Program-made: the position numbers and the translations under genes | The notes under the pieces: generated by a model | Database searches by the model: none | Told to the model about the DNA's origin: nothing | What the model saw: only the letters and a program-made list of their open reading frames with translations | DNA from: a virus | Direction: 5' to 3' (one strand) | Virus record (IMG/VR): IMGVR_UViG_3300036760_000059 | Coordinates: 1-45,406 of that record | DNA length: 45,406 nucleotides | Part shown: in pieces, positions 31,694 to 38,734 of the stretch | How the letters are laid out: each line of letters begins with the position of its first letter | How positions within the stretch are numbered: the stretch's first letter is position 1

Positions 31694-32044
31694 ATGAGTC
31701 TCATTCTGATGAGTATATTCCTTGGTAACTTACAAGTTACGTCGTATAGAAGTGTGCCACAGCAAACTGATGACAGCCCATTCATCACGTCTACAGGAGA
31801 ACGGGTGTGTAGGGATGGAGTGGCCGTTAGTCAGGACTTACTCCAAAGCAAGAAAGTTAGATATGGAGACTGGCTCTATATTGAAGGAGTTGGACTGAAA
31901 AGGGTAAATGACACAATGCACCGTCGCCACAAGGATCATATTGACATTTGGGTGCCAACACTAAAAGCAGAAAGTGAGTTTCATGCTAAGTTTAAATGTA
32001 GAAAAGTAAATGTGTGGTTGATTAAATCTACGGAGGATAACTAA
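31694..32044 (+). CDS. 3D-domain (double-psi beta-barrel) protein
   Basis: A 116-residue protein. From residue 15 it reads VTSYRSVPQQTDDSPFITST and GERVCRDGVAVSQDLL, then YGDWLYIEGVG, VNDTMHRRHKD and HIDIWV. These are the three conserved Asp of the 3D domain (DxxP, xDTM, xDIW), also found in YabE/RpfB C-termini and related to MltA. Such domains act on or bind peptidoglycan. A short hydrophobic start (LILMSIFLG) could be a weak signal peptide. GGGGG lies six bases before the ATG. It sits between two alanine-rich paralogues. Confidence 0.8.
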   Translation: MSLILMSIFLGNLQVTSYRSVPQQTDDSPFITSTGERVCRDGVAVSQDLLQSKKVRYGDWLYIEGVGLKRVNDTMHRRHKDHIDIWVPTLKAESEFHAKFKCRKVNVWLIKSTEDN

Positions 32045-32599
32045 ATGAAAATAACATTGACACAACTGAAGTCTATGCACGCTTGCAGAGATGGGATAGT
32101 ATGGTTCAAGAAACAAAAGAACAAAGAGGCTAAACACATCTTAAGACAGTGTGTAAAAAAAGCACATTCTAACTACGCTAATTGGCTTGTGTGTAGCTTA
32201 TTTACACATGATCAACTTGTAACTTACAGTATTTATAACGCCGAGCCGTGCCTACATAAATATGAGACTATGTATCCAAGTCTAGCACCTAGACAAGCAA
32301 TTGAGGCCGCAAAACGGTGGTTACAAGATCCGAGCGAAGCAAATAAGGTTGCTGCTAGTGCTGCTGCTAGGCTTGCTATGTTTGCTGCTAGAACTGCTTA
32401 TTCTATGGGGCTTGCTTCTGCTGCTAAGGCTGCTGAATTAGCTTCAATTACTGCTAGTGCTGCTGCTTGGTCTGCTGTGTTTGCTGCTAGAACTGCTTAT
32501 TCTATAGGGCTTGCTTCTGCTGCTACTTGGTCTGCTTCTGCTGCTAGGATTGCCGAGTCTACTGCTATTGAAAAAGCAATCGAAATTCTTGGGCTATAA
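32045..32599 (+). CDS. Alanine-rich helical-repeat protein, Imm5-like (copy 2)
   Basis: A 184-residue paralogue of the 31017 gene: MKITLTQLKSMHACRDGIVW, NWLVCSLFTHDQ and APRQAIEAAKRWLQDP are shared. The second half is a perfect-looking Ala repeat; FAARTAY is repeated with MGLASAA / IGLASAA, a unit of about 32 residues duplicated once. It ends ESTAIEKAIEILGL. It starts one base after the 3D-domain gene stop, with GGAGGATAACTA upstream. GCT codons dominate, unlike copy 1, which suggests separate repeat expansion. Confidence 0.62.
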   Translation: MKITLTQLKSMHACRDGIVWFKKQKNKEAKHILRQCVKKAHSNYANWLVCSLFTHDQLVTYSIYNAEPCLHKYETMYPSLAPRQAIEAAKRWLQDPSEANKVAASAAARLAMFAARTAYSMGLASAAKAAELASITASAAAWSAVFAARTAYSIGLASAATWSASAARIAESTAIEKAIEILGL

Positions 32600-32628
32600 T
32601 AATGTAAATTTACTTAGGGGAGGAAAAC

Positions 32629-32970
32629 ATGACTAGAGATTTTATAGGCGAACTAAAAACATTCTGTAAGAAATTGGAGGCAGAGAAACCAGCTTCTGTA
32701 GTAATAGATGGCAATCAAAAAATGTATAATATACATAAAATAACCCTTCCGCCCGAGCCAACTCTAGAGCACGGTAAAGTGGTGATTATTGGAGTAAGTA
32801 AAGAAGAAGCAGATTGGTGGATAGAGAAAAAATTAAAGGCAAGAGTTTATCAAAATAATGATACGGATTCTAAAACATTAGTATTTTATGAAAAATTTTT
32901 ACAGGGTGCAAGTCCAAAAGAACGAAATATTTTCTATAATCCTAAACCTACATTAATTGAAGGGGATTAA
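32629..32970 (+). CDS. Hypothetical protein, 113 aa
   Basis: Not recognised. Mixed alpha/beta and soluble, with VVIIGVSKEEADWWIEKKL in the centre. AGGGGAGGAAAAC precedes the ATG. It is followed at once by a GTG-started zinc protein. Confidence 0.6.
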   Translation: MTRDFIGELKTFCKKLEAEKPASVVIDGNQKMYNIHKITLPPEPTLEHGKVVIIGVSKEEADWWIEKKLKARVYQNNDTDSKTLVFYEKFLQGASPKERNIFYNPKPTLIEGD

Positions 32971-32971
32971 T

Positions 32972-33136
32972 GTGAGTTGTTTAGAGTCAAAATGTAGTAA
33001 TTGCCAATGGTCTTCATTTGATAACAACCTCTGGAAGGAATGCCCTATTTGTAAGTCAACAGAAGTTCGTTCTTGGTTTGATGAGTCAAATGAGAGCTTA
33101 AGTGGTGATGATTATGAGCAAAACGAAGACGAATAA
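32972..33136 (+). CDS. Small zinc-ribbon protein with acidic tail, 54 aa
   Basis: GTG start at 32972 with AGGGG six bases before it. The product has C-x2-C (CSNC), then CPICKS, followed by a strongly acidic tail. The first Cys pair and the second pair lie 12 residues apart, fitting a zinc ribbon. Function unknown. Confidence 0.6.
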   Translation: MSCLESKCSNCQWSSFDNNLWKECPICKSTEVRSWFDESNESLSGDDYEQNEDE

Positions 33137-33151
33137 TAAAAGGAGAATAAA

Positions 33152-33262
33152 ATGACACTTGATCAATTAAACTATGTCTTAGGGACTATTGATGTTATTA
33201 TCGTTAGTGGGATTCTATTGTGGGTTGTTTATCAATTAATCTTGTCATACTCTGTAAGATAG
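33152..33262 (+). CDS. Single-helix membrane microprotein, 36 aa
   Basis: It begins MTLDQLNYVLGTIDVIIVSG and continues with LLWVVYQLILS: one transmembrane helix with a short polar N-terminus. AGGAGAATAAA precedes the ATG. The frame is short, but spacing and ribosome site are good. Stop is TAG. Confidence 0.5.
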   Translation: MTLDQLNYVLGTIDVIIVSGILLWVVYQLILSYSVR

Positions 33263-33273
33263 GGGGGCGTATT

Positions 33274-33558
33274 ATGATAGATAATACAAACGACACGCGT
33301 TGGGATGAGTCAGAGGATAAACAAATGGATAACTTCTATGGTGATAACGGTACCTTTTCAGAGGATGAGCTTAATCAATTCTACGAAGTAACGGAATCGA
33401 ATAGCGGATACATTAGACCGTCTTATATGCGGAATAAACTTGAAGACATGTATAAAAAAATTAACTTAATAAGAGAATCATCAAGTCACTTAAAAGCTAC
33501 CCCAGACGACTGGCTAGATACTGGCCTTTGGATTAAAAGCTTAAAGGAGACTACATGA
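33274..33558 (+). CDS. Hypothetical acidic protein, 94 aa
   Basis: Not recognised. Acidic, Asp/Glu/Asn-rich first half and helical second half. ATG 33274 is chosen for GGGGGG seven bases upstream; the frame extends further 5' over the preceding gene. It overlaps the following zinc protein by four bases (ATGA-type overlap). Confidence 0.58.
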   Translation: MIDNTNDTRWDESEDKQMDNFYGDNGTFSEDELNQFYEVTESNSGYIRPSYMRNKLEDMYKKINLIRESSSHLKATPDDWLDTGLWIKSLKETT

Positions 33559-33788
33559 TTATCGACGGACACTGCAGAGATTGTGGACATTCATTTAATG
33601 CTCATTGGCACCAATACCCAGACTTATCTACACAAAGCGCAATATTATCGCCGTATTGTTTCAAATGCAAAAGTAGAAACGTCACTACTACCACCGATGA
33701 GAGCAACGACCTAAAGCGTGATGCTTGGGAAGAGAAACATGGCAAAATTGAGGATGAAGAAACAGACTCTAATGAGGAGGATACTTAA
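33555..33788 (+). CDS. Zinc-ribbon protein, 77 aa
   Basis: It has CRDCGHSF (7-14) and CFKCKSRNV (about 35-43), a clear zinc ribbon, then a strongly acidic C-terminal tail. It starts inside the stop of the upstream gene and ends directly before the sigma-like gene, so it is co-translated with it. It could be a small transcription-associated protein, but no direct sign of this is visible. Confidence 0.62.
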   Translation: MIIDGHCRDCGHSFNAHWHQYPDLSTQSAILSPYCFKCKSRNVTTTTDESNDLKRDAWEEKHGKIEDEETDSNEEDT

Positions 33789-33789
33789 T

Positions 33790-34164
33790 ATGAAAGCACG
33801 ACGTGTAATAGACAGTTTAGACTATGGATGGAATGAAGGGGAGTTTTATTTTCCTCACGGGCACCCTCCTTATTCTCTAACTCTAACTGAAGATGACAGC
33901 CTTGAGGCTTGGCATACAAGGCAAGGCGAGTATGACACAGAAAGTCAAGCATTCTTTGCAATAGCACGAGCGCGGTTAAGAACTGCTTTTGAAGCTGGCC
34001 TATTAAAAAAAGAGTTATCCATGCAACAATACGGTATTCTTTATCTGCTCTTCAGGGAGGGAAAAACTATGCGAGAAATAGCAGAGTTGTTGCATACACC
34101 AATTGAAAATGTTGATAATCAAGTAATTAAACTCGTAAAAAAACTTCAAAGATTCTTCAAATAG
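33790..34164 (+). CDS. Sigma-70 region-4-like DNA-binding protein (probable transcription regulator)
   Basis: A 124-residue protein. Residues 75-120 form a helix-turn-helix of the sigma region 4 type: LSMQQYGILYLLFREGKTMR then EIAELLHTPIENVDNQVIKL, with the usual L-x3-EG-x(T/S)-x2-EIA-x-LL-x(9)-V pattern. The N-terminal half has no recognisable sigma region 2, so it may act as a late sigma-like or co-activator protein. GAGGAGG precedes the ATG. The bipartite promoter-like element at 34165-34200 starts at the base after its stop, hinting at autocontrol or control of the next block. Confidence 0.68.
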   Translation: MKARRVIDSLDYGWNEGEFYFPHGHPPYSLTLTEDDSLEAWHTRQGEYDTESQAFFAIARARLRTAFEAGLLKKELSMQQYGILYLLFREGKTMREIAELLHTPIENVDNQVIKLVKKLQRFFK

Positions 34165-34200
34165 TTTGGTGAGTAGAGGCAGTAGACGGGGTATATAGTG
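34165..34200 (+). promoter_or_regulatory. Bipartite promoter-like element upstream of replication block
   Basis: TTTGGTGAGT (34165-34174), 13 bases, then GGGGTATATAGTG (34188-34200). It shares both blocks and the spacing with the minus-strand copy upstream of terS. The first microprotein gene starts 25 bases downstream and the primase-helicase follows at 34505. Confidence 0.7.
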
Positions 34201-34224
34201 CCCCCTAACAAAAAGGAGAAGGAA

Positions 34225-34296
34225 ATGAAAAAGCCAAAGCGTAAGAAAAAACCAGTAAACAAACCATCGTATCCCGAATGGGACTTCTTAGACTAA
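34225..34296 (+). CDS. Basic microprotein, 23 aa (duplicated copy 1)
   Basis: It begins MKKPKRKKKPVNKPSYPEWD and ends FLD: a basic N-terminus and an aromatic/acidic end. AAAGGAG lies upstream. A second copy of the KRKKKPVNKP...WDFL unit is present at 34418-34492; 29 bases are identical between the copies (34237-34265 and 34442-34470). Too short for a family call, but the conserved duplication supports translation. Confidence 0.5.
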   Translation: MKKPKRKKKPVNKPSYPEWDFLD

Positions 34297-34306
34297 CGAG
34301 AAACAT

Positions 34307-34492
34307 ATGAATGTAATTGGTTGGAAAATCAATGCATCTGAAGTAGACAAATAGGCTATTCTAGTCTCACAAAAAAATCATACAACAATTATACAATTAG
34401 GAAATGTAAAAACCACTATGAAAGGCATTCTTCCTAAGAAAAAGCGTAAGAAAAAACCAGTAAACAAACCCCCATGGGATTTCTTAAATTAA
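34307..34492 (+). pseudogene. Microprotein copy 2 with in-frame amber codon
   Basis: From ATG 34307 the frame reads MNVIGWKINASEVDK, then TAG at 34352-34354, then continues AILVSQKNHTTIIQLGNVKT and on to an ATG at 34418, ending KKKRKKKPVNKPPWDFLN. The post-amber part looks like genuine protein, and the internal ATG lacks a ribosome site. The frame is either a nonsense mutant (CAG to TAG would fit), an amber read-through gene, or a 24-aa gene started at 34418. Other genes here use TAG as a normal stop. Confidence 0.5.
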
Positions 34493-34504
34493 CAGGGAGT
34501 TAAA

Positions 34505-36046
34505 ATGAACTGCTCTACTGCACTTGAATATTACGACGGTGGTTTGGTACCTATTCCTTTGGAAGGCAAGAAGGCACTTGTCCAATGGGGTGAGTACTAT
34601 AACACCCGTCCGACTAGAGAGCAAGTGACGCAGTGGTTTAAAAAATTCCCTGAATCAAGGATCGGGATTATCACAGGACCGGTATCTAATCTCTTGGTTC
34701 TAGACGTAGATGGTGAGGAAGGAATTACACAGGTGAAAAACAAGGAGATACCATTAACCTGGACTGTTAAAACTCCACGAGGTTATCACTACTACTTTAA
34801 TTTTCCAACGGTTTTGAAGGGTGTGAAGACCACGCTCGTAGCTATCTTACCTAAAGTAGACGTTCGAGGTTATGCTGGCTATGTTGTTTCAGTAAACTGC
34901 TATAAAGATTACAGTTGGATTCATCATCCAGCCGATTATGATATAGCAGAGGCACCCCAATGGTTAATAGACCTACTTTTAGACAAAGACACGACACACG
35001 CCTCAACCATGACAGACCCAGCTTTCAAATGGATCTCGACGTTGCAGCAAGGCGTAAACATAGGTGGTCGGCACGCAGCATTAGTTAAACTTGCTTCTTA
35101 CTACTTCAGCCGACTGCCTAGTGATGTGTCAGCACAACTTATAAGAGACTGGAATCAAAAGAATACCCCCCCTATAAACGACGATGACTTAGAAGATCAA
35201 ATAGATGATATATCACATCGATTTGAGAGTGGAAAATATTGTACGAACCAGTCCAACGAAGTAACTCCTGAAGATGAAGAAATTATGTCAATGGATGACG
35301 TACTAGAGAATGTTCCAGAGCCTAGCTGGATCGTGAACAACTACATACCTAAATCAGGCATGGTCTTACTGTGTGGTGAGGCGGAGAGAGGTAAGACGTG
35401 GGTAGCATTAGACTTAGCACTAGAACTTACGAGAGGTGGAAAATGGCTAGGACAATTCCCTACAAGCATAAGCAGGGTTCTTTACATCGACGAAGAAAAA
35501 CCGAAAGCCTTTTTCAAAAAGCGTTTAAGACTCTTAGGAAATGGGAAGAATTACAAAGCACCGAAAGGTACACTCTTGTTTTCGTTCCAGAAGGGTATGA
35601 AATTAGACAAGGAACGGGGGATAAAACTGTTTATAGGTCTTCTCGAAAAGCATCAACCCGACGTAGTAATCCTTGATGCATTTGCAGACTTTTTAACTGG
35701 TAAAGAAAATGACGTTACGGACATTTTAAAAATCTACGACTTACTTAAAGCGATGCGCAAGAAGTACAACACGACATTTATTATCATCGATCATGAAAAG
35801 CAAGCAACGATGGACAGGCAGGGAAACGTGATTATTAATGAAGACTACGTCGGTAATGACGTAAGAGGATCGAAGGCAAAACGTAATGTTGTGGATACTC
35901 AATTATCATTCAAAAGTGTTGGTGGTCAGATAAAAGTGTTTCATTCAAAAACAAGCTGGACTATAAGACAAAGGCCGTTTATCATTAGCATCGATGACAT
36001 TGTAAAAGATGAGAGCACTAAAATTGAATTTAAAGGCTATGTTTAA
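34505..36046 (+). CDS. Bifunctional primase-helicase (Prim-Pol plus RecA-like ATPase)
   Basis: A 513-residue protein. Residues 1-165 are a Prim-Pol domain: D67 and D69 in VLDVDG, H95 in TPRGYHYYF and D119 in KVDVRGYAGYVVS are the expected catalytic residues. Around 170-240 lies a helical primase C-terminal region. Residues 270-480 form a RepA/AAA_25 RecA-like ATPase with Walker A GEAERGKT (291-298, K297), the aspartate of DVVILDAF (D391) as Walker B, and a late IIIDHEKQ (helicase motif 3 region). It should prime and unwind at the replication fork. CAGGGAG precedes the ATG. Confidence 0.85.
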   Translation: MNCSTALEYYDGGLVPIPLEGKKALVQWGEYYNTRPTREQVTQWFKKFPESRIGIITGPVSNLLVLDVDGEEGITQVKNKEIPLTWTVKTPRGYHYYFNFPTVLKGVKTTLVAILPKVDVRGYAGYVVSVNCYKDYSWIHHPADYDIAEAPQWLIDLLLDKDTTHASTMTDPAFKWISTLQQGVNIGGRHAALVKLASYYFSRLPSDVSAQLIRDWNQKNTPPINDDDLEDQIDDISHRFESGKYCTNQSNEVTPEDEEIMSMDDVLENVPEPSWIVNNYIPKSGMVLLCGEAERGKTWVALDLALELTRGGKWLGQFPTSISRVLYIDEEKPKAFFKKRLRLLGNGKNYKAPKGTLLFSFQKGMKLDKERGIKLFIGLLEKHQPDVVILDAFADFLTGKENDVTDILKIYDLLKAMRKKYNTTFIIIDHEKQATMDRQGNVIINEDYVGNDVRGSKAKRNVVDTQLSFKSVGGQIKVFHSKTSWTIRQRPFIISIDDIVKDESTKIEFKGYV

Positions 36047-36047
36047 T

Positions 36048-36242
36048 ATGAAACAAACTAAAGTTTTTCACAAAAATAAAATCGTAGTTAAAAATAAAGC
36101 TACTGGAGCTAAGTGGTGGGTTACGGATAAAGGAAGGGTATTTCCTACTAATTGGAAACTTCAATGTTACTTTTATGCGCAACCAGTGCATCAAGCAGAA
36201 GCACAAAAGCAAATTGACAGAAAACGGGGTAAGAAGTCATGA
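36048..36242 (+). CDS. Hypothetical basic protein, 64 aa
   Basis: Not recognised. Lys/Trp-rich with ATGAKWWVTDKGRVFPT in the middle, suggesting a small nucleic-acid-binding fold. Starts right after the primase stop; ATG 36039 is an alternative. It overlaps the next gene by four bases. Confidence 0.55.
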   Translation: MKQTKVFHKNKIVVKNKATGAKWWVTDKGRVFPTNWKLQCYFYAQPVHQAEAQKQIDRKRGKKS

Positions 36243-36757
36243 AGATTAGAATCTATTTAGCACAGGCAATGACAGGGTTCACCTGTAAATCTATTCGTCA
36301 AAAAGCACTCAAGGCCACTAGAATTTTAAAGTCACTTGGATTTGAAGTTTGGAGTCCGGCCTTACTTGAGAAAGTCCCAAACACAGAACAGAAACTAAAC
36401 ATGTTGAGCAAAGAAGACCTCCTATCTAAATGGATCATTGACAAAAACGTGGGGATGCGGACTTGTCATGTGATTGTAGATATTGACGGTGATATCCGAA
36501 GTGAAGGAGTAAGTATTGAACGCGGATACATGAGATGGTATGCTTGGAGGCCGGTGGTTCGAGTTAAATCTATTGGCCATGCCTATAGCATCTCGGATAT
36601 CGAAGATGATTTTATCGCTCCATCAGTTAAACAAGCGGGGATGTTTATTAAACGACGCTGGAGCAATCGCAGTAAATGGGTCATGTGGAAACTCACTCAC
36701 ATCTTGTTCGGAATTCCCAAGTTAATTTACGTTCAAGTGAGCAGCTTATGGCTCTAA
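36239..36757 (+). CDS. Nucleoside 2-deoxyribosyltransferase-like protein
   Basis: A 172-residue protein. RIYLAQAMTGF, a helix with KALKATRILKSLGFEVWSP, and RTCHVIVDIDGDIRSEGVSI then ERGYMRW follow the order of the NDT/DUF4406 fold: YLA-x-PM, then A...L...G-x2-V-x2-P, then S-x-G-x3-E. The C-terminal 60 residues are basic and less conserved, with a hydrophobic end. NDT-like phage proteins are linked to nucleotide salvage or base exchange. Catalysis here is not proven, since the central Asp/Glu set is only partly visible. It overlaps its neighbour by four bases. Confidence 0.66.
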   Translation: MKIRIYLAQAMTGFTCKSIRQKALKATRILKSLGFEVWSPALLEKVPNTEQKLNMLSKEDLLSKWIIDKNVGMRTCHVIVDIDGDIRSEGVSIERGYMRWYAWRPVVRVKSIGHAYSISDIEDDFIAPSVKQAGMFIKRRWSNRSKWVMWKLTHILFGIPKLIYVQVSSLWL

Positions 36758-36782
36758 ATTGCCCCATCACAGGAAGAGTTAT

Positions 36783-37016
36783 ATGGCATTAGGTTTTATT
36801 GGAAACGCAGACTTTTTTATAAAGTTCTATGAGAAGTGCATTGAGCTAGGACTTGAGACAGAACAAGACAAGACGGATTTATTACTTACCATGTCTAAAA
36901 ATGACGGACATATTAGTGTGTTTAAGACAAAAAGAAGTAAAGAACAAATTGCACAGGATCTTGCTAAGAATTATGGTAATGTGCTTTACATTAAACCAGA
37001 GGAACAAGACCAATGA
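36783..37016 (+). CDS. Hypothetical protein, 77 aa
   Basis: Not recognised. Mixed alpha/beta and soluble, with IGNADFFIKFYEKCIELGLE at the start. AGGAAGAGTTAT lies before ATG 36783; the frame also extends to a TTG at 36759. Overlaps the next microprotein by four bases. Confidence 0.58.
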   Translation: MALGFIGNADFFIKFYEKCIELGLETEQDKTDLLLTMSKNDGHISVFKTKRSKEQIAQDLAKNYGNVLYIKPEEQDQ

Positions 37017-37126
37017 GAACGCTCGCATATGCGATAGCAGGAGTTATACTAGGATACGGATTCCCTGTCATGTGTAAATACATTGAATTTGTACTTCTCA
37101 AGTTAATTGATTTGGCACGTATGTAA
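37013..37126 (+). CDS. Membrane microprotein, 37 aa
   Basis: It begins MRTLAYAIAGVILGYGFPVM and continues with an aliphatic helix: one, possibly two, membrane segments. GAGGA lies nine bases before the ATG. It starts inside the stop of the preceding gene. Function unknown. Confidence 0.5.
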   Translation: MRTLAYAIAGVILGYGFPVMCKYIEFVLLKLIDLARM

Positions 37127-37132
37127 ACTGAT

Positions 37133-37345
37133 ATGAAAAAAGAAACAAATGGAATATTGGTGGTGTGGCTAATCGTGGCTATTCTATTAGGACTACTTGC
37201 CTATGATATTTGGGCTTGTACAGACTGCAAGAAACGTGAGACAATTAGCAAAATAGTCACAAAAGCCTCATCCAGATATCTCATGATTCCATTGATATTT
37301 GGTATCTTGGTAGGCCACTTTTTCTGGTCACAGCACAATGATTGA
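37133..37345 (+). CDS. Two-helix membrane protein, 70 aa
   Basis: Two hydrophobic segments (about 8-26 and 49-65) flank a short loop with CTDCKK. The topology would fit a small holin or antiholin, but a better holin candidate follows at 37860. Overlaps the next Cys-rich gene by eight bases. Confidence 0.5.
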   Translation: MKKETNGILVVWLIVAILLGLLAYDIWACTDCKKRETISKIVTKASSRYLMIPLIFGILVGHFFWSQHND

Positions 37346-37490
37346 CCTTAAATACTTATACTGCACTCTTTGTGAAAAGAAGGAACTCGAAGTCAAAGAA
37401 TGTCCTATCTGTGAAGGGACCATTTGCAAAGACTGTGAAAAGAATGATAAACATCAAGGTTGTACAAAGGATTTATGGATTCAATCTTAG
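37338..37490 (+). CDS. Small treble-clef/zinc-type protein, 50 aa
   Basis: It has CTLC (9-12), CPIC (22-25), CKDC (30-33) and a later single Cys: up to eight metal ligands in 50 residues, enough for two zinc sites, like a B-box or RING-type mini-domain. Starts inside the preceding gene and ends inside the next. Function unknown. Confidence 0.55.
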   Translation: MIDLKYLYCTLCEKKELEVKECPICEGTICKDCEKNDKHQGCTKDLWIQS

Positions 37491-37729
37491 CATGGATGAC
37501 AAGGTATGAGCCTATATGGCTGTTTTTAGTTTTATTCCCTGAGTTATTGGCCAGCCTATACTCAGCATGGATGTTAAAACGAGAATTTGACTATGACGCT
37601 GACAAAGATTTGGAAAAGAAACAACGTCGGACTAAGACTACTAAAAGAACGACATCCAAACCCGGCGGGGAGTCTACGACTGAAGAAATCAGCGAGACTA
37701 CCGAGCCAGTGGAGCAGAAGGCATCATAG
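37475..37729 (+). CDS. Single-pass membrane protein with charged tail, 84 aa
   Basis: An N-terminal membrane helix (about 11-30, EPIWLFLVLFPELLASLYSA) is followed by a highly charged, Thr/Glu/Lys-rich cytoplasmic tail. This is compatible with a holin-accessory or spanin-like anchor but not diagnostic. ATG 37475 follows AAAGGATTT; a TTG at 37460 is the alternative. Confidence 0.5.
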   Translation: MDSILAWMTRYEPIWLFLVLFPELLASLYSAWMLKREFDYDADKDLEKKQRRTKTTKRTTSKPGGESTTEEISETTEPVEQKAS

Positions 37730-37737
37730 GAGGCAAT

Positions 37738-37863
37738 ATGGAAGACAAGTTTAGATGCTTGACATGTTACGAGGTATTAACCGAGAAAGAATATGAGCGA
37801 CATAAATTAGAAGGCCATGTGACGTTAGAGTATGTAATGTGGGACCAGGAGGAACAACAATGA
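37738..37863 (+). CDS. Single C2H2-type zinc finger protein, 41 aa
   Basis: It reads CLTC, then H-x5-H (ERHKLEGHV), a classic C-x2-C-x(n)-H-x(4-5)-H finger. AGGAGGCAAT precedes the ATG. Its stop overlaps the holin start (ATGA). Confidence 0.55.
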   Translation: MEDKFRCLTCYEVLTEKEYERHKLEGHVTLEYVMWDQEEQQ

Positions 37864-38282
37864 TACCGATACTGGGTTTTTTAGCTCCTTTACTAGGAAA
37901 AGTGTTAGACAAAATTCCCGACGCTGGGAAAAGAGCCGAGGTTGAACTTGAACTTCAGAAGTTGCTTATGGAAAATGAAGATAAGATTCGCACAGCTTTC
38001 ATACAGTCTGACACTAACCAAACGGAGATTAACAAAATTGAAGCTGCAAGTGAGAGTAAGTTTAAATCAGGATGGAGACCTGCATTGGCTTGGGTTGGAG
38101 TATTCGCCATCGCTTGGGCTGGCTTGTTAGCTCCCGTTACGGTGTTTTTCATTGAGCTTTTCATAGGGAAAATAGTGGAATTGCCTAAGATTGACACCGG
38201 ATTGTTTATGACCATCATGACAGGTTTATTAGGACTAGGTTATTATAGAACTCAAGAAAAAAGGGAGGGTATCACAAAATGA
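37860..38282 (+). CDS. Holin, GTA-type three-transmembrane family
   Basis: A 140-residue protein. It has a hydrophobic N-terminus with PILGFLAPLLGKVLDKIP, then a charged coiled segment. FKSGWRPALAWVGVFAIAWA then leads into a second and third membrane helix and ends GLLGLGYYRTQEKREG. The SGWRP entry to the membrane part and the RTxEK exit are typical of the 3TM/GTA holin family. It would open the inner membrane for the endolysin. ATG 37860 is used, with AGGAGG upstream. It is distant from the endolysin gene, which lies at the other window end. Confidence 0.78.
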   Translation: MIPILGFLAPLLGKVLDKIPDAGKRAEVELELQKLLMENEDKIRTAFIQSDTNQTEINKIEAASESKFKSGWRPALAWVGVFAIAWAGLLAPVTVFFIELFIGKIVELPKIDTGLFMTIMTGLLGLGYYRTQEKREGITK

Positions 38283-38734
38283 ATAATACATCATTCGAGA
38301 AAACGGTAACTGTAGAGAAACACGCAAACTATGGAGCGTTCCGTGGAACAGACGCTAAGTTTTACAAGCCGGTGGGAGAGGAGCTTACGCTAGACGCCTT
38401 TCAACTCGGGAAGACTTATAATGTGAAGGGGTATAGCTCGGAATCAGGGAAGACAAACTACATTACCATGATTCTTACTGACGCTCCCGCAGCTGCTACA
38501 TCGGTTGGTAAGAGACGTTTAGACGTGCCTAAAGAAGAGTTGGTAGTTGAAGAAAATCCTAAAGACGACAAAACCCCGAATCGTGAGGTTGGTCGTAGAG
38601 ACTTCAAAAAAGAAGCTAAAGGTAAAACCCTCAGTTTATTCATCGCCGCTCAACTGCATGCTGGTAAAGATACCGGACTTATTGAAACTGCAGAAGACTT
38701 GATTCAAAAAATGGACGAGAAAGGGTATTTCTAG
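38279..38734 (+). CDS. Hypothetical protein next to RecB-like nuclease, possible DNA-binding accessory
   Basis: Not firmly recognised. The first 70 residues look beta-rich (AFRGTDAKFYKPVGEELTLD then TYNVKGYSSESGKTNYITMI), possibly OB-like. A long charged linker and a C-terminal helical part follow. It overlaps the holin gene by four bases and the nuclease gene by one (TAGTG), so it is produced with the nuclease. A role in DNA recombination or binding is only suggested by position. Confidence 0.5.
   Translation: MNNTSFEKTVTVEKHANYGAFRGTDAKFYKPVGEELTLDAFQLGKTYNVKGYSSESGKTNYITMILTDAPAAATSVGKRRLDVPKEELVVEENPKDDKTPNREVGRRDFKKEAKGKTLSLFIAAQLHAGKDTGLIETAEDLIQKMDEKGYF

Noticed and set aside
34352-34354. 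Genome-wide amber recoding (TAG as sense codon)
   Set aside because: Several intact genes here end in TAG, including those ending at 33262, 37490 and 38734, so TAG is a normal stop.
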